This document shows positions 56,491-64,000 of a DNA stretch of 64,000 nucleotides, piece by piece. Both the position numbers and the translations under genes were made by a program. The DNA lies in assembly GCA_022749295.1 (NCBI GenBank), contig CP062007.1, positions 1,984,001-2,048,000 of the forward strand, in the 5' to 3' direction. Within the stretch, counting starts at the first letter, position 1. Each line of letters begins with the position of its first letter. The notes under the pieces were generated by a model that worked only from the letters and a program-made list of their open reading frames with translations, ran no database searches and was not told the DNA's origin. The stretch is from Flavobacteriaceae bacterium GSB9. GTDB lineage: Bacteria; Bacteroidota; Bacteroidia; Flavobacteriales; Flavobacteriaceae.

Positions 56491-56617
56491 AAGCTGTCTA
56501 AAAAGTCGTCATTCCGAACGAAGAGAAGGAATCTTTATAAATCAAAAGTTGGTTGTCAGATTACTTCGAAATAAAAATTTCTCGTAATGCGTTTGTTAGT
56601 TACTTTTTAGACAGCCT
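56491..56617. mobile_element. 127-bp MITE-like element with terminal inverted repeats
   Basis: Ends AAGCTGTCTAAAAAGT (56491-56506) and ACTTTTTAGACAGCCT (56602-56617) are inverted repeats matching at 15 of 16 positions. The inside holds TCGTCATTCCGA, an ATTCC/GGAAT hairpin and a GAAAT/ATTTC hairpin, but no ORF. It sits exactly between the promoter and the start codon of the MarR gene. No clear target-site duplication was seen. Confidence 0.6.
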
Positions 56618-56625
56618 CTTTAATT

Positions 56626-57231
56626 ATGTACAATAGCATTTTCAATCCAGATTTTCAGCAGCAAAACGTACCCAGCAAAATTGTGGCTGGTTTAGAGCGT
56701 ATTTCAGAGGTTTTTAAAGTCTTACTTTGGGAAAAAGCTAAGTTATTGGGCTTAAGCCCTATCCAAATTCAAATTCTCATTTTTATCCATTATCATAACT
56801 TAGAGTTTTGTAATGTGAGCCATTTAGCAAAAGAATTCAACGTTACTAAACCCACCATTAGTGATGCTGTAAGGGTTTTGGTAAAAAAGCAATTGATTGA
56901 AAAAGTATCGGCTTCCTCCGATAGCAGAAGCTATGCCATCCAATTAACCGAAACAGGAAAAAACATCGTTTCCGAAACCGAAAACTTTGCTCAGCCACTA
57001 AAAACCCAATTGGAAAACATTAATGAAAATGCACTAGAAAGCACTTTTGAAACGTTGAGCCAACTTATTTATAAACTCAACCAAATTGGGATTTTAACCG
57101 TACAACTCACATGCTACGCTTGTAAATTTTATAAAAAATTTAAAGACGGCCATTTTTGCAATTTGATGGAAAAGGAATTGCTAAATACCGAAATTAGAAT
57201 TGATTGCCCGGAGTTTGAGGTTAAGAATTAA
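56626..57231 (+). CDS. MarR-family regulator with Cys-rich C-terminus
   Basis: Of 201 residues: a winged helix-turn-helix MarR core (LGLSPIQIQILIFIH, FNVTKPTISDAVRVLVKKQLIEKV, SRSYAIQLTETGK) plus a tail with Cys163, Cys166, Cys178 and Cys194 (CYAC, FCN, DCPEF). The spacing C-x2-C-x11-C-x15-C suggests a zinc or Fe-S site, so redox or metal sensing is plausible. It follows the FAD reductase/polyferredoxin pair in the same direction and may control it; own autoregulation is suggested by the operator upstream. Confidence 0.85.
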   Translation: MYNSIFNPDFQQQNVPSKIVAGLERISEVFKVLLWEKAKLLGLSPIQIQILIFIHYHNLEFCNVSHLAKEFNVTKPTISDAVRVLVKKQLIEKVSASSDSRSYAIQLTETGKNIVSETENFAQPLKTQLENINENALESTFETLSQLIYKLNQIGILTVQLTCYACKFYKKFKDGHFCNLMEKELLNTEIRIDCPEFEVKN

Positions 57232-57335
57232 CCAATAAAAAAATTCCTTACGAGGAAGTAGCAGCCTGCATTAAGCACAATTAAGTGTGGCCATCTTTTT
57301 ATCAGAACTAAATTTCAACATTGCCACGTAACTCC

Positions 57336-57347
57336 TCGGAATGACGA
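57336..57347 (-). repeat. inverted copy of a 12-bp repeat motif
   Basis: TCGTCATTCCGA on the minus strand, identical to 56506-56517 inside the element upstream of the MarR gene. The two copies face each other around the gene, and this one lies next to the dnaE stop. The surrounding 57240-57349 holds no gene. Confidence 0.5.
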
Positions 57348-57349
57348 AG

Positions 57350-60300
57350 TTATTTCAACTTAAACATGACGTCTTGAGCCTGAAGTTCGTTAATTAATTC
57401 CTGACTAACTTTTACTTTTTGCCTTCTGCTAGGCATATGCAACTTCATTTTTTCCTTGGTATCGTAAACCACAAAATTTAGTGCTTTGCTACCCGGATGA
57501 AGACTAATGAGCTCTTTAAGTGCAACTATTTTCTGTTCGCTTAAATCATTAATATCAACCTGTATGGATAGTTTTTTAGCATACTGCTCCATAACATCGT
57601 GTAACAACTGGAAGTTATTGAACTGCAGTCTGGGGTCGCTGCGCTTGCCGGTGTCTTTATTTATCCAACCTTCGCGCACAAACGTTTTTACGAACACAAA
57701 ATTATTCTTCATTAAAAAATGTCGGAATTTTAAATATTCTTCACCAAAAATTCGGAATTCGTAACTATCAGTGTAATCTTCAATAGTGAACAATGCCCAA
57801 CCTTTACCCTGTTTACTAACACGGTGCTGCACATCGGTAACCACTCCACCAAAAACAAGTTCTCGATTCACGTAAGGCTCCAAATTATTAAACATGCCTA
57901 CTTTGGCATTGCAGAAGGTTTTCATTTCGAGTTTAAAATCATCCAGGGGATGTCCAGAAATATAAACACCAACTACTTCGCGCTCTTTACTGAGTTTTTC
58001 CATGGTGCCCCACTCTTCACACGGCGGCACTTCGGGCTCGGCTATTTGTACTTCACTGGCATCGCCAAACAAACTGACTTGTGCCGAGTTTTCATTTTCT
58101 TTATGCTTTTGGGCGTATTTAATGGCTTTTTCCAAAAAGGTAATACCATCGCCTTCATCATGAAAATATTGTGCACGATGGGTTTCGCCAAAACTATCGA
58201 AACCACCTGCTAAAGCTAAGTTTTCAAAAGCTTTTTTATTGGCTGCACGCAAATCGATACGTTTAGCTAAATCGAAAATGGATTTATAATGCCCGCCTTC
58301 CTTTCTATTTTCAACAATGGTCATCACTGCGCCATGGCCAACCCCCTTAATGGCCCCCATTCCAAAGCGAACCGCACCATCTTTATTTACCGAGAATTTA
58401 TAGTAACTTTCATTAACATCAGGCCCGAGAACGTCTAGTTTCATACGCTTACACTCTTCCATAAAGAACGTGACCTGCTTGATATCGTTCATATTATTGG
58501 AAAGCACAGCCGCCATATATTCCGCTGGATAGTGAGCTTTTAAATAAGCCGTTTGGTAAGCAATCCAAGCATAACAGGTAGAGTGTGATTTATTGAAGGC
58601 ATAGCTCGCAAAAGCTTCCCAATCTTTCCAAACTTTTTCCAGAATTTTCGCATCATGTCCATTCGCACTGGCCTGTTCGATAAACTTGGGTTTCATTTTT
58701 GCCAGTACGGCAATTTGCTTCTTACCCATCGCTTTACGCAGAACGTCGGCTTCACCTTTTGTAAAATCGGCCAATTTTTGCGAGAGTAACATCACCTGCT
58801 CTTGATACACCGTAATACCATAAGTTTCTTGGAGGTACTCTTCCATCGCAGGCAAATCGTACTCAATGTCTTCTTCACCGTGCTTTCTGCGGACGAAACT
58901 CGGAATGTATTCCATAGGCCCCGGACGGTACAAGGCATTCATGGCAATGAGGTCTTCAAAAACCGTAGGCTTTAAATCGCGAAGATGCTTTTGCATGCCA
59001 GGCGATTCGTACTGGAACACCCCAACCGTTTCACCCCGTTGGAACAGCGCATAAGTTTCTTCATCGTCAAGCGGAAAGGTTTCGGGATCTAATTGAATAC
59101 CATGTTTGGCTTTTACAATTTTAACGGTGTCTTTAATTAGGGTGAGTGTTTTGAGTCCTAAGAAATCCATTTTTAGAAGCCCGGCCGATTCCACGACCGA
59201 GTTATCAAACTGGGTAACGTACAAATCGGAATCTTTGGCTACGGAAACGGGCACGAATTTGGTAATATCGTCGGGCGTTATAATAACCCCACAGGCGTGA
59301 ATACCTGTATTTCGCACCGAACCCTCTAATACTTTAGCCAGGTTCACCGTTTCGGCCTGTAAATCGCTGCCATCGGCAATATTTAAAAGCTCGTTGATTT
59401 TCTCTACATCTTCAGACCTAAATTTTTTGCCCAATTCTTTTTCGTCCAAACCAAAAATCTTATTCAGTTTAGACATATTAGGAATGAGCTTTGCTATCCT
59501 ATCGGCATCAAACAGGGGTAAGTCCAACACACGTGCAGTATCACGAATGGATGATTTCGCGGCCATGGTACCATAGGTGATGATCTGTGCCACTTGATTC
59601 GCGCCATATTTTTCAATCACATAATCCATCACGCGGCTTCGGCCTTCGTCATCAAAATCGATATCGATATCGGGCATACTAACTCGATCGGGATTCAAAA
59701 ACCGCTCAAAAAGCAGGTCGTACATCATTGGATCAATGTTGGTAATCCAGAGGCAATAGGCTACTACCGAACCTGCTGCCGAACCACGTCCTGGCCCCAC
59801 CGAAACATCCATATTTCGGGCTTCCCGGATAAAATCTTCAACAATCAAAAAATAGCCGGGATATCCTGTGTTTTCAATAACGCTGAGCTCGAAATCGAGC
59901 CTTTCGGTAACTTCTGTCGTAAGCGGTTCGCCATAGCGTTTTTTGGCGCCTTCGTAAGTTAAATGGCGTAAATAGGCATTTTCACCACGCTTGCCGCCGT
60001 CAACCAAATCTTCTTCGTGCTTAAATTCATCGGGGATGTTGAAAGCAGGCAACAACACGTCGCGCGCCAATACAAAAGGTTCGACTTTATCAATAATTTC
60101 CTGAACATTAAAAATCGCCTCAGGAATATCTTGAAACAATTTTTTCATGTCTTCAGAAGATTTAAAATAATACTCCTGATTGGGTAAACCGTAACGGTAA
60201 CCACGTCCGCGACCAATGGGGGTGGATTGCTTTTCACCATCTTTTACACACAACAAAATATCGTGTGCATTGGCGTCTTCCTGCTTTTGGTAATAGGTAT

Positions 60301-61738
60301 TGTTGGTGGCTACAATTTTTACATCATGTTTCTGGGCCAAGCTAATCAACGTCGGGTTAACACGGTTTTCATCCTCTTGGTTGTGGCGCATCAATTCAAC
60401 GTACAAATCGTCGCCAAATTCCTCCTTCCACCACAACAGGGCTTCTTCGGCTTGGTTTTCGCCGACATTTAATACTTTGCTAGGCACTTCACCGTATAAA
60501 TTTCCGGTAAGCACCATGATATCCTCTTTATATTGTTGGATGAGTTTTTTATCAATTCGAGGTACGTAGTAAAATCCATCGACAAAGGCATGCGACGACA
60601 GTTTCGCCAAATTATGATAACCATTTTTATTTTTGGCCAACAGCACAATTTGGTAGCCGTTGTCTTTTCGGGTTTTATCGGTATGGTCTTCACAAACAAA
60701 AAACTCACAGCCCACAATAGGTTTTATTTCTTTGGCCGTAACGGTTTCACCTGATGCTTTGGCAGCTTCAATCTTTGCTTGAATGCCTTTATTGTGGTTG
60801 CTTACGGCATTCACAAAATGAAACGCTCCCATCATGTTGGCATGATCGGTTAAGGCTACAGCTGGCATATTGTGTTCGGCAGCGGCACTAACCAAATCGG
60901 CCACACTCATAGTAGATTGCAACACCGAAAATTGCGAATGGTTATGCAAATGTGCAAACTCAACTTCCGCTAAATCGGAACGGTTTTGTTTGATTTCTTC
61001 GGAAGAAATCTGCCTGCTTTCAGCCTTTTTTAATCGCTCACGGATTTTGGCACTTTCACGTTTTAGATTGATGTGCTTTAGCCCTATAAGTTGTATTTCG
61101 GATGGGTTGGCTTCCTTGAAATTTTTGAAATAATCAGGTTCAACATCCAACTCTTCTTTAGTGTACTCACCTAAACGAACCAGCTCTAAAAAACAACGCG
61201 TTGTCGCTTCCACATCCGCAGTGGCATTATGTGCTTCGGCAAAAGGCTCATTAAACAAATATTCGTGCAGCTCGGTAAGTGTTGGCAATTTAAATTTTCC
61301 GCCACGACCACCTGGTATTTGGCATAATTGCGCAGTATGCTCGGTACAGGTATCTAAAACAGGGAGTTCCTGCAAAGGGTTTTCAACATTTTCCCGCACA
61401 AACTCGGCCCCCATAATATTCAAATCAAACTTTACATTTTGCCCCACCACAAATTTGGTTTTCGCTAAAGCAGCATTGAATTTTTGTAGTACGTCAATTA
61501 ATGGCACCCCTTGTTCTTCAGCCAATTCGGTTGAAATACCATGTATTTTTTCAGCATCAAAAGGAATATTGAATCCTTCAGGCTTTACCAAAAAATCTTG
61601 ACTTTCAATGCAATTCCCCATAGCATCGTGCAACTGCCATGCAATTTGAATACACCGAGGCCAGTTATCTACATCGGTTATTGGGGCATCCCAACGTTTT
61701 GGCAATCCTGTGGTTTCGGTATCAAAAATTAAGTACAT
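57350..61738 (-). CDS. dnaE: DNA polymerase III alpha subunit with N-terminal 3'-5' exonuclease
   Basis: Replicative polymerase of 1462 residues. Residues 1-~200 are a DEDD-type proofreading domain (LIFDTETTGLPKRWD, VGQNVKFDLNIM, AHNATADVEATTRCFLEL) fused in front. The PHP domain starts near 258 (AHLHNHSQFSVLQ). The palm aspartates are in MPDIDIDFDDEGR at about 683, with GPGRGSAAGS before them. A fingers/tau-binding and OB domain (ELVFGGVVTDVQHRV) follow near 1290. The fused exonuclease is typical for Bacteroidota, replacing a separate DnaQ. The start ATG at 61738 gives MYLIFDTETTG. Confidence 0.95.
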   Translation of the reverse strand: MYLIFDTETTGLPKRWDAPITDVDNWPRCIQIAWQLHDAMGNCIESQDFLVKPEGFNIPFDAEKIHGISTELAEEQGVPLIDVLQKFNAALAKTKFVVGQNVKFDLNIMGAEFVRENVENPLQELPVLDTCTEHTAQLCQIPGGRGGKFKLPTLTELHEYLFNEPFAEAHNATADVEATTRCFLELVRLGEYTKEELDVEPDYFKNFKEANPSEIQLIGLKHINLKRESAKIRERLKKAESRQISSEEIKQNRSDLAEVEFAHLHNHSQFSVLQSTMSVADLVSAAAEHNMPAVALTDHANMMGAFHFVNAVSNHNKGIQAKIEAAKASGETVTAKEIKPIVGCEFFVCEDHTDKTRKDNGYQIVLLAKNKNGYHNLAKLSSHAFVDGFYYVPRIDKKLIQQYKEDIMVLTGNLYGEVPSKVLNVGENQAEEALLWWKEEFGDDLYVELMRHNQEDENRVNPTLISLAQKHDVKIVATNNTYYQKQEDANAHDILLCVKDGEKQSTPIGRGRGYRYGLPNQEYYFKSSEDMKKLFQDIPEAIFNVQEIIDKVEPFVLARDVLLPAFNIPDEFKHEEDLVDGGKRGENAYLRHLTYEGAKKRYGEPLTTEVTERLDFELSVIENTGYPGYFLIVEDFIREARNMDVSVGPGRGSAAGSVVAYCLWITNIDPMMYDLLFERFLNPDRVSMPDIDIDFDDEGRSRVMDYVIEKYGANQVAQIITYGTMAAKSSIRDTARVLDLPLFDADRIAKLIPNMSKLNKIFGLDEKELGKKFRSEDVEKINELLNIADGSDLQAETVNLAKVLEGSVRNTGIHACGVIITPDDITKFVPVSVAKDSDLYVTQFDNSVVESAGLLKMDFLGLKTLTLIKDTVKIVKAKHGIQLDPETFPLDDEETYALFQRGETVGVFQYESPGMQKHLRDLKPTVFEDLIAMNALYRPGPMEYIPSFVRRKHGEEDIEYDLPAMEEYLQETYGITVYQEQVMLLSQKLADFTKGEADVLRKAMGKKQIAVLAKMKPKFIEQASANGHDAKILEKVWKDWEAFASYAFNKSHSTCYAWIAYQTAYLKAHYPAEYMAAVLSNNMNDIKQVTFFMEECKRMKLDVLGPDVNESYYKFSVNKDGAVRFGMGAIKGVGHGAVMTIVENRKEGGHYKSIFDLAKRIDLRAANKKAFENLALAGGFDSFGETHRAQYFHDEGDGITFLEKAIKYAQKHKENENSAQVSLFGDASEVQIAEPEVPPCEEWGTMEKLSKEREVVGVYISGHPLDDFKLEMKTFCNAKVGMFNNLEPYVNRELVFGGVVTDVQHRVSKQGKGWALFTIEDYTDSYEFRIFGEEYLKFRHFLMKNNFVFVKTFVREGWINKDTGKRSDPRLQFNNFQLLHDVMEQYAKKLSIQVDINDLSEQKIVALKELISLHPGSKALNFVVYDTKEKMKLHMPSRRQKVKVSQELINELQAQDVMFKLK

Positions 61739-61899
61739 GTGCTATGTTATTTTCTGTGTTTTGTTTGTCGGAAATGAGTTTATAAAAATACATAGAATTT
61801 GTACTTTTTTGGAGTGAAGTTGTTATGAGTTTTAAACAATATAAGCACTCTTTAAATCAATTTAAAAGTTATATTTTTGAAAAAACACCCAATCCTTTT

Positions 61900-62973
61900 A
61901 TGAAACTGCATTTAGTCGTTCTTCTCACACTAATTAATTTAGCAACTGTTGCTGCTCAAAACATTCCACTATACGTAGGCACTTTTACCAACGAAGATGC
62001 ACAGGGGATTTATCGATATCAGTTCAACACCGAAACAGGAGAATTAAATAATCAAGTTTTAGCCGTTGCTATCGAAAGCCCTAATTTTATAACCTATTCG
62101 CCCAACAGGAGATTTATGTATTCGGTAAATCGTTCTTCAGACTCGGAAAGGCCCGATTATGTTGCCGCCTATAAAATTAACACCGATGGCTCACTAATAC
62201 TGCTTAATACACAAAACAGCCACGGTAAATCGCCCTGCCATATCGCGGTTAATGCATCGGCCACCAAAGTTGTTATTTCAAACTATAACGGTGGTACGGT
62301 TGTTATTTACAATATTACTAACGATGGTAGTTTAAGCGAAGCTTCACAAATTTTTAATCATAACGCAGAAACTGAAAAATCACACGCACATTCGGCACAT
62401 TTTTATAGCGATGACATGTTTGTTGCCGATTTAGGCAGAAATGCTCTATACCAATACACATTAGAAAATAATACATACCAACTCGTCAGCTCTAAAATTG
62501 TTGACATGGCAGGCAATCCTGGTCCACGTCATTTTTCGATTAGCAAAAACGGAAAATTTATTTATATCATCAACGAATACGGCAGCTCCATTACCTCGGT
62601 AAAAAAAACCAAAAAAGGATTCAAAAAAATTGACCACGATTCTACTCTAAGTGATAACTACAAAGGAAAAAACTCTTGTGCAGACATTCACCTATCAAAA
62701 GACGAGCGTTTTTTATACGGTTCTAACCGCGGCGAAAATTCCATCGCTGTTTTTAAAAGAAACACTCGAAACGGAAAAATCAAGAAAATACAGAACATTA
62801 ACGTTGAGGGTAACTGGCCGCGCAACTTCACTTTAGACCCTACTGGAAACTTTCTTTTGGTTGCCAACCGCCGTAGCAATAACATCTCGGTCTTTAAAAT
62901 AAACAAAGCTCATGGGACGCTATCTTTTTTACATGACATAAAATCACCAACGCCCGTGTGCTTATTGTTTTAG
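61900..62973 (+). CDS. lactonase-family beta-propeller protein (6-phosphogluconolactonase-like)
   Basis: Exported protein of about 357 residues with signal peptide MKLHLVVLLTLINLATVAAQ and a seven-bladed propeller of the YbhE/lactonase family (PLYVGTFTNEDAQGIYRY, NFITYSPNRRFMYSVN, GPRHFSISKNGKFIYIIN, GNWPRNFTLDPTGNFLLVANR). It may open a sugar lactone in the periplasm. ATG 61900 is preferred because it places the signal peptide at the N-terminus; the longer frame from 61825 adds 25 charged residues. Divergent from dnaE. Confidence 0.87.
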   Translation: MKLHLVVLLTLINLATVAAQNIPLYVGTFTNEDAQGIYRYQFNTETGELNNQVLAVAIESPNFITYSPNRRFMYSVNRSSDSERPDYVAAYKINTDGSLILLNTQNSHGKSPCHIAVNASATKVVISNYNGGTVVIYNITNDGSLSEASQIFNHNAETEKSHAHSAHFYSDDMFVADLGRNALYQYTLENNTYQLVSSKIVDMAGNPGPRHFSISKNGKFIYIINEYGSSITSVKKTKKGFKKIDHDSTLSDNYKGKNSCADIHLSKDERFLYGSNRGENSIAVFKRNTRNGKIKKIQNINVEGNWPRNFTLDPTGNFLLVANRRSNNISVFKINKAHGTLSFLHDIKSPTPVCLLF

Positions 62974-63036
62974 TTTTCAAGGTCAAAAGCCTTAAATTTC
63001 ATTTTAAAAAAGCATGGTTTATTAAAAATAATAGAG

Positions 63037-63044
63037 TATCTTTG
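63037..63044 (+). promoter_or_regulatory. putative rpsP promoter -7 element
   Basis: TATCTTTG, an exact TAnnTTTG match, 48 bp upstream of the rpsP ATG. A short hairpin GAGGT-CGAGA-ACCTC lies in the leader between it and the start. Confidence 0.5.
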
Positions 63045-63091
63045 CGCCCTCATTAATAACCGAGGTCGAGAACCTCAAATAATTAATTATT

Positions 63092-63610
63092 ATGCCAGTA
63101 AAAATTAGATTACAACGTCACGGTAAAAAAGGAAAACCTTACTACTGGATCGTAGCCGCAGATTCGCGCGCAAAAAGAGATGGTAAATACCTTGAAAAAT
63201 TAGGTGCTTACAACCCAAACACTAACCCAGCAACTATTGATTTAAACCTTGATGGTGCTGTAAAATGGTTACAAAATGGAGCACAACCAACAGACACTGC
63301 TAAAGCTATTTTGTCTTTCAAAGGTGCGCTATTGAAAAATCATCTTGCAGGTGGTGTTAAAAAAGGTGCTTTAACCGAAGAGCAAGCTGAAGAAAAATTC
63401 AAAGCTTGGTTAGAAGAAAAAGAAGCAAAAATTCAAGCTAAAGCCGAAGGTTTATCAGAAGCAGAAGCTAAAGCTAAAGCTGAAGCCCTAGCTGCTGAAA
63501 AAGCCGTTAACGAAGCCAGAATTGCTGCTCAAACCCCTGCTGTTGAAGAAGAAGCTGCCGAAGAGGAAGCTCCTGCTGCAGAAGCTGAAGCAACAAACGA
63601 AGAAGAATAA
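63092..63610 (+). CDS. rpsP: 30S ribosomal protein S16 with long C-terminal extension
   Basis: Ribosomal small-subunit protein. Residues 1-~82 are a normal S16 ([59 protein letters not shown]). At 172 residues it is about twice the usual size because of a charged, Ala/Glu/Lys-rich tail that looks helical ([19 protein letters not shown]) and ends in an acidic EEEAAEEEA stretch. Such tails occur in Bacteroidota; no function for it is known. First gene of rpsP-rimM. Confidence 0.96.
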   Translation: MPVKIRLQRHGKKGKPYYWIVAADSRAKRDGKYLEKLGAYNPNTNPATIDLNLDGAVKWLQNGAQPTDTAKAILSFKGALLKNHLAGGVKKGALTEEQAEEKFKAWLEEKEAKIQAKAEGLSEAEAKAKAEALAAEKAVNEARIAAQTPAVEEEAAEEEAPAAEAEATNEEE

Positions 63611-63631
63611 AAATTTATTTTTTATACTTTT

Positions 63632-63662
63632 AAACTCCGATGGGCAACTATCGGAGTTTTTT
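63632..63662 (+). terminator. intrinsic terminator or attenuator between rpsP and rimM
   Basis: 9-bp perfect stem AACTCCGAT / ATCGGAGTT with an 8-base loop, then a T-run. It could reduce rimM expression relative to rpsP. Downstream, 63670-63784 holds two copies of CTTTTCGGAAAT and no ORF of its own. Confidence 0.8.
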
Positions 63663-63784
63663 GTTTAATCCTTTTCTTTTCGGAAATGGGCCTAACAATT
63701 TCCATGGAAACGGGAAACCCAAAATCCATACGCTTTAAAACTATGAGATTTCCGACTTTTCGGAAATAGAAAACATCTAATTCA

Positions 63785-64000
63785 ATGAAAAAAGAAGATT
63801 GCTTTTACCTAGGGAAAATCGTAAAAAAATACAGTTTTAAAGGTGAGATTTTAGCCAAACTCGACACTGACCAACCCGAACTTTACGAAAACCTGGATGC
63901 CATCTTTTTAGAACTAAAAAACAACCTCGTCCCCTTTTTCATAGAAAAATCACAATTGCACAAATCAGATTTGCTTCGCTTAAAATTTGAAGACGTTGAC
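63785..64000 (+). CDS. rimM: 16S rRNA processing protein RimM (partial)
   Basis: First 72 residues of RimM, starting [20 protein letters not shown], with [11 protein letters not shown] and the [23 protein letters not shown] stretch of the N-terminal RimM domain. It helps mature the 30S head and binds S19. The reading frame is open to the end of the window. The rpsP-rimM order is common. Confidence 0.9.
   Translation, partial: MKKEDCFYLGKIVKKYSFKGEILAKLDTDQPELYENLDAIFLELKNNLVPFFIEKSQLHKSDLLRLKFEDVD

Noticed and set aside
1-64000. CRISPR array
   Set aside because: No run of equal direct repeats with regular spacers was seen; the repeats found are protein-coding, inverted or low-complexity.

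Overview
The window is AT-rich bacterial DNA that reads as a chromosome segment of a marine-type member of Flavobacteriaceae (Bacteroidota). The grounds are: type IX secretion and gliding genes in the order porV, porU, gldJ; a type-B T9SS sorting domain; a DnaE with a fused proofreading domain; promoters of the TTG-N19/20-TAnnTTTG type; few Shine-Dalgarno sites; and FolC, NhaD and arsenosugar genes of the flavobacterial kind. Coding density is high. No CRISPR array, prophage, complete insertion sequence or rRNA was seen.

Layout. 1-7.3 kb: end of a MlaE-like permease with its ATPase, a GH105-like/BNR_4 fusion lipoprotein, a DUF389 membrane protein, a mannose-1-phosphate guanylyltransferase, a SprT-like metalloprotein and a decayed YdeI-like gene. 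7.3-12.3 kb: a large T9SS-secreted surface protein, an SDR oxidoreductase and an M28 peptidase lipoprotein. 12.4-15.4 kb: a three-domain AraC regulator, a truncated hemoglobin and a BBE-type flavoenzyme on one strand. 15.5-24.2 kb: pdhC, pdhA, cdd, porV and porU. 24.4-27.5 kb: gldJ and murF. 27.5-28.6 kb: a 3' half-tRNA remnant, a PAS-LuxR regulator and an intact tRNA-Val. 28.7-35.9 kb: folC with tonB/exbD/exbB, then nhaD, an amino-acid dehydrogenase and anmK. 36.0-37.1 kb: an acyl-CoA dehydrogenase.

The most distinctive block is 37.3-44.1 kb. It is an almost uninterrupted nine-gene arsenosugar-type biosynthesis cluster: CxxC peroxidase-like protein, radical SAM ArsS, rhodanese, TIGR04282-type sugar enzyme, purine nucleoside phosphorylase, ArsM, membrane hydroxylase, DUF547 and TIGR04283-type glycosyltransferase. 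The expected logic is methylation of arsenite, transfer of a deoxyadenosyl group to the methylated arsenic, loss of adenine, then decoration of the sugar. The hydroxylase and DUF547 protein hint at a lipid-linked end product. A short GC-rich interspersed repeat sits inside the cluster, and a 7-bp-arm inverted repeat brackets its putative promoter.

44.1-64 kb: metallophosphatase, pyruvate carboxylase, a second decayed gene with two frameshifts, a tightly packed envelope operon (outer membrane barrel, GH113-like hydrolase, one-POTRA Omp85-like barrel, beta-lactamase-like hydrolase), an FAD reductase/polyferredoxin pair, a MarR regulator with a Cys-rich tail whose 5' leader carries a 127-bp inverted-repeat element, dnaE, a lactonase-like propeller protein, rpsP and the start of rimM.
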